Below, piece after piece: positions 36,425 through 46,900 of a stretch of DNA of 64,000 nt; within the stretch, counting starts at the first letter, position 1, and each line of letters opens with the position of its first letter. The stretch comes from CAVZOY01 sp963777095. Its GTDB lineage: Bacteria; Actinomycetota; Actinomycetes; Mycobacteriales; Geodermatophilaceae. Made by a program: the position numbers and the translations under genes. Under the pieces are notes generated by a model that did not search any database, was not told the DNA's origin, and worked only from the letters and a program-made list of their open reading frames with translations. Location of the stretch: NCBI GenBank assembly GCA_963777095.1, contig CAVZOY010000002.1, positions 907,012 to 971,011 on the forward strand. The letters run 5' to 3'.

Positions 36425-37688
36425 CGTCGGTTTCCCGCTTCTGCTCGGCATACCTTCGACCAGCAGTGTCCCCGGGCGCGGGCTTGCCGGGGCGCCCGGG
36501 TCCGGCATCGGCGTCCATCGCGTGCAGTGCCGTCCGGGCCATGAGCCGGACGCCGATGGCGATCGCCCGCTCGTCGACGTCGAAGGTGCCCCGGTGCAGG
36601 TCCAGCGGCGGGCCGCCGCCGTGCGTGCCCAGCCGGGCCAGCGCGATCGGCAGCACCTCGGCGAACCAGCCGAAGTCCTCCCCGCCCATGCTCTGCGGCG
36701 TCACGACGACGTGTTCGCTGCCCACGGCCTCCAGCCCGGCGGCGCGCATCAGCGCCACGGCACGCGGGTCGTTGACCACCGGCGGCAGGCCGCGCACGTA
36801 GTCGACGTCGCAGCCGGCGCCGGTCGTCGCGGCGACCCGCTCGACCAGCGTGCGCATCGTCTCCTCGGCGCCCTTCCACGCATCCCGGTCCAGCACCCGC
36901 ACCGTGCCGCGCACGGTGCCGCGCTGCGGGATGGCGTTGGCGGCGACGCCGGCGTTGACCGCGCCCCACACCAGCGACATCCCCGAGCGCGGGTCGACCT
37001 GCCGCGACAGCAGGCCGGGCAGGTCGGTGATCAGCCGGCCGAGGGCGTCGACGAGGTCGACGGTGAGCTGCGGACGGGCGGTGTGCCCGCCCGGCCCGGT
37101 CAGAGTGACCTCGATCTTGTCGCAGGCGGCGGTGATCGCGCCCGTGCGCAGGCCGATCGTGCCCACCGGCACCTGCGGGTCGCAGTGCAGCGCGAACGCC
37201 CGCGAGGCGCCGTCGAGCACGCCGGCGGCGACCACCTGCGAGGCGCCGCCGGGGATGACCTCCTCGGCGGGCTGGAAGACCAGCCGCACGGTGCCGGGCA
37301 GCCCGTCCAGGGTCGACAGGGCCAGCGCCACGCCCAGCGCCACGGTGCTGTGGACGTCGTGGCCGCAGGCGTGGCAGAGCCCCTCGCGGGTCGAGGCGTA
37401 GGGCACGTCCTTGAGGTCGGGCAGCGGGAGGGCGTCGATGTCGGCGCGGAGGACGACGACCGGATCACCGCTGCCGACGTCCACGTGCAGGCCGGTGCCG
37501 GTCGGGAGCCGGCGCGGGTGCAGGCCCGCCTCGCGCAGCCGCTGCTCCAGGAAGGACGTCGTCTCGAACTCGGCGAAGGCGAGCTCCGGATGCGCGTGCA
37601 GGTGCCGCCGGGTCGAGATCAGCTGGGCCTTGTTGGCACCGACCCAGTCGTCGACCGCCGCGCCGAGCTTCTCGACGACCGGGGTCAT
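36390..37688 (-). CDS. M20 family metal-dependent amidohydrolase
   Basis: Zinc or manganese peptidase/amidohydrolase of the M20D group (IAA-amino acid hydrolase-like), cleaving N-acyl amino acids. ATG 37688 overlaps the upstream stop (ATGA). Motifs: RRHLHAHPELAFAEFETT, VVLRADIDALPLPD, CHACGHDVHSTVALGVA (metal ligands), FQPAEEVIPGGASQ (catalytic Glu), GTIGLRTGAITAACD and GPGGHTARP for the lid domain. 432 residues; the last 35 residues are hydrophilic and overlap the mutA start. No secretion signal. Its place between the carboxylate-amine ligase and mutA suggests amide hydrolysis linked to amide synthesis, but the substrate is not known. Confidence 0.85.
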   Translation of the reverse strand: MTPVVEKLGAAVDDWVGANKAQLISTRRHLHAHPELAFAEFETTSFLEQRLREAGLHPRRLPTGTGLHVDVGSGDPVVVLRADIDALPLPDLKDVPYASTREGLCHACGHDVHSTVALGVALALSTLDGLPGTVRLVFQPAEEVIPGGASQVVAAGVLDGASRAFALHCDPQVPVGTIGLRTGAITAACDKIEVTLTGPGGHTARPQLTVDLVDALGRLITDLPGLLSRQVDPRSGMSLVWGAVNAGVAANAIPQRGTVRGTVRVLDRDAWKGAEETMRTLVERVAATTGAGCDVDYVRGLPPVVNDPRAVALMRAAGLEAVGSEHVVVTPQSMGGEDFGWFAEVLPIALARLGTHGGGPPLDLHRGTFDVDERAIAIGVRLMARTALHAMDADAGPGRPGKPAPGDTAGRRYAEQKRETDDASSRRAQHPD

Positions 37689-38884
37689 GCCACCTGCCCG
37701 CCGGTGGCGCAGGTGGCGGGTCCCGGGCCGTCGGGGACGTCGACGGGTTCGGACGGCAGGCCCGCGTTCATCTCCGTCAGCAGGCTGTCGACGACGAACC
37801 GGAGGTCCCCGTCGTGCTGCGCCGCCACGGCCCGCTGCCGCTGGTAGGACGCCCCCACCTGCAGGATCCGCTCGACGTCGGCCAGCTCGGCCTCGCAGCC
37901 GAGGCGGGCCGCGGTGGGCATGAGGTCCTCGACCAGGTCGGTGAGGGCCTGGCGCACCGGTCGCACGGTGCCCTTCTCGTCGACGACGATGTCGGCGTCC
38001 AGACCGTGCCGCGCCGCGCGCCACTTGTTCTCCTGCAGCACCCATCGCTGCGGGGACGGCAGCGTGTAGCCGCGGTCCAGCTGGGTGTCGAACTGCTCGA
38101 CGAGGCACTGCGACAGCGCCGCCACGGCGCCGATCTCGTCGAGGGTCGGCAGGCCGTCGCAGATGCGCAGCTCGACGGTGCCGAAGTTCGGGTGCGGGCG
38201 GATGTCCCACCACACCTCCCGCACGCTCTCGATCGCACGGGTGGAGATCAGCGTCTCCATGTAGTGCTCGAACTCTGCCCAGCCGGAGAGCTGGTAGGGC
38301 AGCCCGGCGGTCGGCATGCCCTCGAAGACCTTGGTGCGCGCCGAGGCCAGCCCGGTGTCGCAGCCGACCCAGTACGGGGACGACGCCGACAGCGCGAGGA
38401 AGTGCGGCACGTACTGCGTCAGCGCGTTGACGATCGGGAAGGCCTTCTCGGGCCCGCGGACGCCGACGTGCACGTGGACGCCGAAGATCTGCAGCCGTCG
38501 CGCCGGCCACTGCATCTCGTCGACCAGGCGCAGGTAGCGCTCCTTGGGCGAGATCAGCTGCGTCTGCCAGTCGGTGATCGGGTGGGTGCCGGCGCACATG
38601 ACGCCCAGACCCCGCTCCGCCGCCTCCGCCTGCACCTCGGCGAGCGTGCCGGCGAGGTCGGACTTGGCCTCCGACACCGTCGTGCAGATGCCGGTGATGA
38701 TCTCGATCGTCGACTGCAGGAGCTCGTGCTTGGCCTTGGGGTGCTCCTCGGCGCCCTCGGGCCGCATCTTCTCGAGGATCTCGTTGGACCCCGCGGTCAG
38801 CTGGCGGGTCTCCAGGTCGACGAGCTGCAGCTCCCACTCCACACCGAGGCTGGCGCGCTCCGAGGACGAGAACGGGATCTGCAC
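37685..38884 (-). CDS. Carboxylate-amine ligase, GCS2 (YbdK-type) family
   Basis: 399 residues from GTG 38884, intact. Glutamate-cysteine ligase type 2 motifs: SLGVEWELQLVD near the N-terminus, AEAAERGLGVMCAGTHP, FGVHVHVGVRGPEKAF, ELRICDGLPTLDE, LQENKWRAARHGLDA. This family includes weak glutamate-cysteine ligases and others joining carboxylates to amines; in actinobacteria many copies are annotated only as carboxylate-amine ligase. Direct mycothiol or ergothioneine roles are not supported by neighbours. It opens the five-gene operon with the M20 amidohydrolase, mutA, mutB and meaB. TAGACT six bases before the GTG indicates leaderless transcription. Confidence 0.85.
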   Translation of the reverse strand: MQIPFSSSERASLGVEWELQLVDLETRQLTAGSNEILEKMRPEGAEEHPKAKHELLQSTIEIITGICTTVSEAKSDLAGTLAEVQAEAAERGLGVMCAGTHPITDWQTQLISPKERYLRLVDEMQWPARRLQIFGVHVHVGVRGPEKAFPIVNALTQYVPHFLALSASSPYWVGCDTGLASARTKVFEGMPTAGLPYQLSGWAEFEHYMETLISTRAIESVREVWWDIRPHPNFGTVELRICDGLPTLDEIGAVAALSQCLVEQFDTQLDRGYTLPSPQRWVLQENKWRAARHGLDADIVVDEKGTVRPVRQALTDLVEDLMPTAARLGCEAELADVERILQVGASYQRQRAVAAQHDGDLRFVVDSLLTEMNAGLPSEPVDVPDGPGPATCATGGQVA

Positions 38885-38890
38885 CGCTCA

Positions 38891-38896
38891 AGTCTA
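38891..38896 (-). promoter_or_regulatory. -10 element of the five-gene mutase operon, leaderless type
   Basis: TAGACT on the minus strand, six bases before GTG 38884. It is the only likely promoter seen for the tightly overlapping downstream genes. Confidence 0.5.
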
Positions 38897-38977
38897 GGGA
38901 CGATCACGCCCCGCCACCCCCTGACGGATCGTCCGTCACCCGTCCCGGTGCAGGCGAGAGCCGGGCAGGGCGACGGC

Positions 38978-41900
38978 CTACCCCAGGTCGGTGCAGGTGG
39001 GCCGGTACTCCCGGTCCGGCAGGTAGCGGTCCCACTCGGCCCGGGTGAGGTCTCGCCGGACGACCGCACACGCCGCCTCGAGCCACACCTCGGGATCCGT
39101 CGGGTACCGGAGTGCCGCGTGCTGGTCGTTGATCGCGACGATCTCGTCGTCCGGGTCCGGCAGGACCTTCGTGTAAGCCCGATTCTCCGCCGGCCGACGC
39201 GGGCAGCGGACCGGCCCGCGCGAGAAGCCGCTCGGCGTCGAACAGCCGAGATGCTCCCGTCCGTCTGCGGCGACGACGACGGTCCGGTTGTCCGGCAGCC
39301 ACTCGACCTGCAGGAGGGACGAGTCCCGCTGATGAGCACCGGCTCCCGCGCGTCCCACGTCCGGGTGTCGATGATGTGCAGGCCCCCGCTGATGCCAGCA
39401 CCCGCCAGCAGGCGGCCGTCCGGGGAGAACGACCATGTTGATCAACCGGTCGACCGCCGACCGATCGAACCGCGTCGAGCACCTCGAGGGTGTCGGCGTC
39501 CAGGATCTGCGACTCGTTACTGTTGGGGCTCGCCGCGGCGAGCGAACCGGCCGCTCGGGGTCGAGTTCGATGTGCTCCGGGACGACGTCGATGGCGACCC
39601 GGTCCACCTCGTTCCAGGTCGCCGTGTCGACGACGACGATGTCGCCTCCGGGCGTCGAGTCCTGGTCGCCGGTATGCGCGGCGGCTGCACCCTCGTTGCC
39701 GAGCAGCAGCCGTGCACCGTCCTGCGTCCACGCCGCGCTCCAGACGGTGCTCGCCGCGACATCTCGTTCGGTCGCCGTCACCCTCGGACGTCAGCTCGAT
39801 CGTCGTGATCACCTCGCGGGTGCGCGAGTCGATGACGTGGTGGCCGAAGATGTGGTCACGGCGACCCACCGCCGGTCCGGGCTGACCGCCACGGAAGCGC
39901 CGCCAGGAGTAGCCCTCGTCCGTGTCCCCCACCGGGACCTCCTCGACAACCTCACCGGTCCGCGGGTCGAGGAACGTCGCCGCGACCTCGGCTGTGCCCG
40001 GGCCCTTGTAGGGCGTCGCCACCGGAACCCAGCGGACGCGTCGCTGCGACCACCAGCCGGCCACGGTCGACCACCTCCGGCGGATTGACCATCCAGCGTC
40101 CCGGGATGCCCGGCTGCGACGTGCCGAACCCGCCGTCGGGCCGGAGGTCCCAGACGATGGCGGTGTCCCGCGACATCGTGACGAGCCGGCTGCTGTCCGG
40201 AGTCACCTCGGCCTGGAGCGCCGATACCGTGGCCGGGCAGGGACTGGCCCTGGGACCACAGGCCGGTCGCCGGATCGACTTCCCAGAGCACGACCCGTCC
40301 GGCATGTCGACGGTCGCGGCCCATGTCCCGTCGGGGGCGAGGACGACGTCGCTGACGAGGACGTCGTGCGCGTCGAGCTGCTGCGTCACGCGGCCCGTTC
40401 TGTCGTAGAGCGTCACGGCGCCGTCGTCCCGCAACTGCGCCGCGCCGGAGTCGAGCGCGCGGTAGTCGTCTGCATCCGCGTCCCCGGTCCGGAGCGCCAG
40501 CGGCGTCTGGCCTCTCCGATGCCGAGGTCGAGGACGATCGGCACCGGGAATTCGTCGTCGGTGCCCAGACCACGAGCCGTCGATCGGCGCCGGAGAGAAG
40601 TCCGCCTCGTCAGATCGCCGGCTCGGCAGCATTCCGTGCCGGCGATGGCCTCGGTCGCGCGTGTGCCGTCGGCGGGGTCGACCTGGACGATGCGCCAGGT
40701 CGACCCGCCGGCCTCGTCGCCCGGTGCGGCGACGAAGACGTCGACCAGCCGACCGTCGGCGGTGAAGGAGACGTCGAGCGGCGTACCGCCGAGCGCGTCG
40801 CCGCTCAGCACCGGCCGGACGGTCCCGTCCGCGTCGATCATCCGGAACCACGGGCCGTCCGCCTCGAGCCCCCACCGTGGCCGCCACGGCTTCGGTGGGC
40901 GATGCGTCGATGCCGGTCATCTTCGACCAGTCGTAGAGTCCCGAGATCCAGGGCGCGTGGCAGCTCTGCCGAGTCGATGTCCCACCTGAGGATCCCTCGC
41001 ACGCCGGCGATGAACAGGGTCCGTCCGCCGTTGCCGAGCGTCGCCCCAGTGGAGCCCCCCGGGGAACGGGACCGCGCGGACCGCGCGCCGGTGTCCGGCG
41101 AGGGCGGCGAGCAGCCCGTCCTGCGTCTCCGGGGTGTCGGCGAGCCGGAATGCCTGGGCCGCCAGCAGGAACTGCAGGTCCAGCGTGTCGACCGTCGCCG
41201 ACAGGGCGGCCATCCGGTTCGCGTCGGCGACCACTGACGTCCGCTCGGCCGTGCGCCGCGCCACCGCTGCGAGCCCTCCGGCCACCACGGCCACGACGAG
41301 CACGACCGCCAGCCCCGCGGCCAGCCGGCGGGTCCGCCGGCGTGCCCGGGCCTCGGTCCGAGCCCGGTCCTGCGCCTCCCGCAGTTGCCGGTCGGCATGG
41401 GCCCTCGAGGCATCGAGGAACCGCCCCTCCACGGCCGTCAGGTCCGTGTCCGCATCGCCGGCCCAGTCCAGGGCGGCGGCCAGGCGCGGCCCCCGGTAGA
41501 GCTCCGCCTCGGGTTCACCCCGGCGATGCCACTCCTGGGCCGCGGGGGTCAGGTGCCGGCGGACCGCCCGGCCGGCGGCGTCGTCGTCCAGCCAGCGGGC
41601 CAGCCGGGGCCACGAGGTCGAGCAGCGCCTCGTGCGCGACGTCGAGGCGCTCGCCGTCGAGGGTGAGCAGCCGGCGGGTGACGAAGGACTCGATCACCGC
41701 CCGCCTGACGTCTCCGCCGTCGCCGTCGAGGTCCAGCTCGGCGAGCGGAGCAGGCCGCCGGACCAGCGCCCCGCCCTCGTCCGTGTCCGCCAGCCGCACC
41801 AGCAGTCGCCGCGCCACATCGCGGGCCGGCTCGTCCAGGAGCGCATAGGCCGACTCGGCCGAACGCGTCAGCGCGCCGGCGACGCCACCCGCCTCGACGT

Positions 41901-43432
41901 ACCCGGCCAGGCTGAGCCGGTCCCCGACCCGCGCCTCCCACGTGCCGACCAGGGCGGTGGAGAGCAGCGGCAGGGCACCCGGCCGACCCCGGACGTCGGC
42001 GACGACGGCGTCCACGAGATCGGGGTCGACCGTCAGTCCGACCGCGGCGGCGGGCTGCTCGACGACCTCGCGCAGCTCGTCGTCCGTGAGGCCGGGGACG
42101 AGGACCAACGCCGGTCCGGGCCGCTCCGCGAGGGCGGCGTGCTCGGCCAGCCGGCCGACGTGGTCACCACGCACGACCAGGATGCAGCGAGATGACGATC
42201 CCGTCGTCGAGCAGGCCCAGCACGGTGTCGAGGAAGGCGGTCCGCTCGGCGGGAGTCCACGTCGGGCGCCCAGATCTCCTCGAGCTGGTCACAGACCAGC
42301 AGGACCGGTGCCTCGGGGGGCGTCTCGCCGGTCAGTTCGGTCAGGGCGTCCACCGGCCGCCGTCCAGGCGTCAGGACGACCGCGCGCCAGCGCTCGCTGC
42401 CGGGGAGCGGCGCCGCCGGCCAGGGCCGGGACGAGCCCGGCCCGGACGACGGAGGACTTGCCGGCTCCGCTCGGCCCCGACACCACGAGGATCGGGGCGT
42501 CCACGAGTCGCGCCACCAGGCGGGTGACCAGCCGGCCGCGGCCGTGAGAACAGCGCGGCGTCGCTCGCCTGGTACGTGGCCAGGCCCTTGTACGGACACA
42601 TCGCCACAGCAGGTGGCGGCCGGGCACTCGGGGTCAGTGCGGTGGACCGGTCGACGGGAGTGAGCAGGTCGAGTGCCGGGTCCTGTGCGAGGACCGCCGC
42701 CTCGATGGCCCGCAGCCGCGGGCCGGGGTCTGCGCCCAGTTCCTCGGCGAGCACGCGGCGGGCGCGCTGGGCCGCGGCGAGCGCATCCCCCTGCCGGCCG
42801 CAGCGGTACAGCGCCAGCACGAGCAGCCGCCACCACTCCTCCTGCAGCGGGTCGCCGGCGAGCAGGCGCTCGAGCTCCGGAACGACCTCGGCGTCCTCGC
42901 CGAGCGCGAGGCGGGCCTCGAGCAGCGCGGTGGTGGCGCCGGTCCGGACCTCGGCGAGCCTCCGGCGCTCGGTGTCGGCGAAGGCCGCGTCCGGCCAGTC
43001 CCCGTACGGCTCGCCCCGCCAGAGGTCGAGCGAGGCGGACAGCGCCCGCACCGCCCCGGCGGCGTCCCCGGCGGCGAGCAGCGCCCGGCCGCGGGCGGCC
43101 AGATCGGTGAACCGCAGCGCGTCGACGTCGTCCCGGTCCGCCGCGAGCGAGTAACCCGTCCCGCGCCGCAGGATGTAGCGCCCGGTCGAGCCGCGGGGGC
43201 GCTCGGGCTCCAGGGCACTGCGCAGATGGACCAGGTGCACCTGCAGCGAACTCCGGGCGCTCGCCGGGCGGTCGCCGTTCCACAGCGTCTCGACGATGCG
43301 GTCGGTGCTCACCACGCCCGGCGTGTCCGCCGCCAGCAGAGCCAGCAGCAGGCGCTCCTTGGCCCCCGGCACCGCCACCGGATCACCGGTGTCGCGTCGG
43401 ACCTCCAGCGGTCCGAGGACCGCGATGCGCAT
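38978..43432 (-). CDS. Copy A: BTAD - nSTAND1 ATPase - transmembrane - WD40 regulator (many frameshifts)
   Basis: First of five tandem paralogues. ATG 43432 reads RIAVLGPLEVRRDTGDP (OmpR-type winged helix), then the BTAD helices (LDLWRGEPYGDWPDAAFADT, WWRLLVLALYRCGRQGDAL). In other frames follow CPYKGLATYQ, Walker A VSGPSGAGKSSVVRAG, Walker B LLVCDQLEEIW, a transmembrane helix (LAAGLAVVLVVAVVAGGLA) after an Arg-rich stretch, LADTPETQDGLLAAL, WD40-like blades, and the shared tail DLTRAEWDRYLPD...PTCTDLG at 38978. Frame changes occur near 42545, 42412, 42262, 42190, 41610, 41050, 40960, 40872 and repeatedly in the propeller, about a dozen in all. This is far denser than in copies C and D. Either this copy is decaying or indels persist because it is nearly identical to copy B. 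Confidence 0.75.
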
Positions 43433-43438
43433 CCCGCG

Positions 43439-43444
43439 ACGCTA
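43439..43444 (-). promoter_or_regulatory. -10 element of copy A, leaderless type
   Basis: TAGCGT with six bases to the ATG at 43432. Copies B, C and D have TAGCGT, TACCGT and TAGGGT at exactly the same distance. Confidence 0.6.
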
Positions 43445-43524
43445 GCCCCGCCCGGTCGCGGAACGGACCGCTCTTCGGCGCGCCGGACCGTCAGCGCGGC
43501 CGTCCCGGTGCAGGCGAGCGGCGA

Positions 43525-43564
43525 CCGCAGGTCGGTCGCAATGGAACGGCAGGAGAACCGCAAT
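43525..43564 (+). promoter_or_regulatory. Operator-like array A: four heptamers with 11-bp period
   Basis: CCGCAGG, TCGCAAT, CGGCAGG and CCGCAAT begin at 43525, 43536, 43547 and 43558, each separated by four bases. Seven-base direct repeats once per helical turn are the known layout of SARP/BTAD binding sites. The array lies upstream of the small secreted gene; the last repeat starts 32 bases before the hairpin. Confidence 0.6.
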
Positions 43565-43589
43565 GGCGGCGCGGTGCGCTGACTCCGTC

Positions 43590-43606
43590 GCCGGGAACGG
43601 CCCGGC
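43590..43606 (+). promoter_or_regulatory. Leader inverted repeat A (GCCGGG-N5-CCCGGC)
   Basis: Six-base arms around AACGG, ten bases before the AGGAG of the small secreted gene. The same element recurs at the equivalent place in copies B, C and D, so it is functional; operator or mRNA hairpin are both possible. Confidence 0.6.
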
Positions 43607-43629
43607 GCCACAGCCAGGAGACACCGGTC

Positions 43630-43878
43630 ATGTCCTCTCGATCCAGCACCCGCCGCACCGTTCTCGCCCTGCTCGCCCCGCTCGTCACCGCCGGCATCGT
43701 CGCCACCGCGGCACCGGCCAACGCCATCCCGTTCGAAGGGGAGCCCACCTCCGACAGCTGCCTGCGCATCGTGCCGCTGGCCCGTCGCCGGCCCGGCCGG
43801 CAGCTCCCTCTTCGTCTCGCTACGGATACGTCCGCCGTGCTCGTGGACGAGGCGGCCTGCTCCGCCGTCGCCACCTGA
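43630..43878 (+). CDS. Small secreted protein paired with copy A
   Basis: 82 residues from ATG 43630, with AGGAG nine bases upstream. Signal peptide: SSRSSTRRTVLALLAPLVTAG then a likely cleavage after APANA. The predicted mature peptide (about 50 residues) has two cysteines, in SDSCLRI and EAACSAVAT. No family recognised. The middle part has an uneven codon pattern (PLARRRPGRQLPLRL), and a second frame there reads WPVAGPAGSSLFVS, closer in style to its counterparts at copies B and D, so two compensating indels are possible. Divergent from copy A and convergent with copy B. Promoter, array and hairpin are shared in plan with the other pairs. Confidence 0.6.
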   Translation: MSSRSSTRRTVLALLAPLVTAGIVATAAPANAIPFEGEPTSDSCLRIVPLARRRPGRQLPLRLATDTSAVLVDEAACSAVAT

Positions 43879-43903
43879 CGCCGAGCCGGCGAGGTTCCCT
43901 CAG

Positions 43904-43937
43904 CTGCCGCCCCCTGCCGCCCGGCCGGGGGCGGCAG
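43904..43937. terminator. Hairpin between small gene A and copy B
   Basis: CTGCCGCCCCC (43904-43914) pairs perfectly with GGGGGCGGCAG (43927-43937); a nested 9-bp stem with a six-base loop is also possible (43914-43922 with 43929-43937). It serves two convergent genes. Confidence 0.55.
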
Positions 43938-43947
43938 AGGGCGGTGT

Positions 43948-46900
43948 TCAGCCGAGGTCGCTGCAGGTGGGCTCCCACGGCCGGTCCGGGAGGTAGCGGT
44001 CCCACTCGGCCCGGGTCAGGTCACGCCCGGCGACGTCGCACGTGCGCCCGCAACCACACCGACGGGCTCCATCGGGTACCGCAGACCCGCACGATCGTCG
44101 GCGACGAGCGACGAGCTCCTCCGGCGCCCCCGGCAGGAGGGCGGTGTACCCCTGGCCGCCGTCCGTGGACGCGGGCAGCGGATCCGTCCGGACGACGGCG
44201 CGCTCGACGTCGAACAGCACCGCCGTCCCGTCGTCGCCGGTGGAGACCACCGTCCGGTTGTCCGGCAGCCAGCCGAGCTGGAGCGTCGGCCCGAACGCGC
44301 GGACGGCGACCGCCTCGCGCGCCTGCCAGGTCTCGGTGTCGATCACGTGCACCTTCCCCTGCTCCCCGGCGCCGGCCAGCCAGCCGCCCGTCCGGGGAGA
44401 AGGCGAGCGCCCACATGCTGTCGTCGACCCGCAGCGGCGCCCGCTCCACCTCGTCGAGCGTGGCAGGGTCGAGCACCAGGATCTCGGAGCTGTTGGAGCT
44501 GCCTACCGCGAGCCGGCGACCCCCGTCGTCGAGCTGCATGGTCGCCGGGGAAGGCTCCAGCTGCACCTGCTCGACCACTCGCCACGTCCGGGTGTCCACG
44601 ACCGCGATCCCTCCCGAGGGCTGGGCACCGGTCGAGAGCCTCCCGGGGAGGTGGCCCCCGGTGCCCAGGAGCAGTCGTGAACCGTCGGGTGTCCAGACGG
44701 CACAGCACACGATGCCCGCCGGATACGGCTGCCCGTCGAGCCCTTCCGTCGCCGTTCGGGGGGAGCGGGATGTGCTCGACCACTTCCCGCGTGCGCGCGT
44801 CCAGCACGGTGGTGTCCAGGCCGGAGGTGACCGCGATCCAGCCGGCCGTCAGGGCTGACCGACGCGGAGGCTCCCCGGTAGCGCATCCGGCACCGTGTCC
44901 CCCACCGGTACGTGCTCGATGACCTCTCCGCTGCGGGGATCGATGAAGGTGGCAGCCACGCCCAGTGTGTCGTCCCTCGTAGCGGTCCTTCCCGGCGTCG
45001 GGCATCGCCCGCGTGGGCACGACTGCCGACCGCCCCGGCTCGACGACGGCGGGCGCCGGCCGGCCAGCGACCGCCCAGGCCGGGCTGCGCGGTTCCGAAG
45101 CCACCGTTCGGCCGGACGTCCCAGACGATGATGGTGTTGTCGGCGGACACGGTCACCAGTCGCTCCCCGGAGGGGTCGATCTCGGCCGACAGCACGTCAC
45201 CCGCGTGCCCGACGAGCGTCTCGCGCTCCGACCACAGCCCCGTGCTCCGATCGACATCCCAGAGCACGACGCCGGCTGCGCCGACGGTGACGCCCCACGT
45301 CCCGTCCGGCGCAAGGGCGACGTCGGCCACCTCCGAGCCGGAGCGGGAGGAGCTCCTGGACGACGGCGCCGGTCCGGTCGACGAGGGTGACCGCTCCGTC
45401 CTCCCGAAGAACGGCGCCGCCCGAGGACAGTGCTCTGTAGTCGACAGGGCGTGCGTCCCGGGCCGGTCGGGACATCCTCGCCACGGATCCCCTGCCGAGG
45501 TCGACGACCACCGCGTGCGACGTGTCGTCCTCTGACCAGACCACGGCCGCCGATCGGTCCGCCGAGACGTCCGCCTCGAGCGGGCCGCCCGCCGGCAGCG
45601 TGCCGGTCGCGACGGTCTCAGGCCCGCCCCCGGACGGGTCGACTCGAAGCAGCCGCCACGCGGTACCGCCCGCCACGCCGTCACCCAGCGCGGAGACGAA
45701 GACGTCGAGCAGGCGGCCGTCCCTCGTGAACGCCACCTGGAACGGTTCGCCACCACCCGTCGCTGCCCTCGGCAACAGGTTGTCGTGGCCATCACCGTCT
45801 ATGACCCGGATCCACGGTTTTCCGTCGGTGGTCGTGCCCGAGGTGACCATCCGGTCTTCGGTGGGCGAGACCCGGCACCGCGCCAGATACCCCACTCCCA
45901 CCTGCTGCCCGCGACGGTGGCCTCCGCTCCGAAGACCGGGGCGAGGTCCACGAGCACCTGAGGCGACTGCCCGGACAGGAGGTCCCAGCGCAGGATGGCC
46001 AGACGCGTGTAGATGACGAGCGTCCGCCCGACGTTGCCCAGGCTCGCCCCGGTCCAGGTTGCCGGTGAACACGGTCGCGCGCACCGCGCGCCGGTGCGCC
46101 GACGAGGCCGCCGAGCAGCCGGTCGCGTGACTCCGGGGTGTCGGCGAGCCGGAAGCCCTGGGCCGCGAGCAGCGAGGACAGGTCCAGAGGACCGACCGTC
46201 GCTCGACAGCGCCGCCAGCCGGTTCGCGTCGGCGTCGAGCGCCGACCGCTCTGCAGCGAGCGACGACTCCTCGGCCGATCGCTGCGCGACCGGACCGCGA
46301 GCACCGCCGCGACGAGGGCGACGACGAGGACGGCGGCCAAGCCCAGCTGCCAGGCGCCGTGTCCGCCTGCGGCCGGCCGCCTCGCGCCGGAGCCTGCTCC
46401 CGCGCCGCGAGCAGTTCCGCGTCGGCGCGGGCCGCTGAGGCGTCGAGGAACCGCCGCTCCACCGCCGTGAGCGTCGGCCGTCGGCGCGCAGCCGCCCAGT
46501 CCAGTGCGGCGGCCAGGCGCGGACCCCGGTACAGCTCGTCCTCGGGTTCGCCCCGGCGCTGCCACTCCTGCGCCGCGGGGGTCAGGTGCCGGCGGACCGC
46601 CCGGCCGGCGGCGTCGTCGTCCAGCCAGCGGGCCAGCCGGGGCCACGCGGTCAGCAGCGCCTCGTGCGCGACGTCGAGGCGCTCGCCGTCGACGGTGAGC
46701 AGCCGCCGCGCGACGAAGGACTCGATCACCGCCCGCCGGACGTCGCCGCCGTCGCCGTCGAGGTCCAGCTCGGCGAGGGGAGCGGGCCGCCGGACCAGCG
46801 CCCCTGCCTCGTCGGTGTCGGCCAGCCGCACCAGCAGCCGCCGCGCCACCTCCTGGCCCGGTCGTCCAGGACGGCGTAGGCGGCCTCGGCCGACCGGGTC

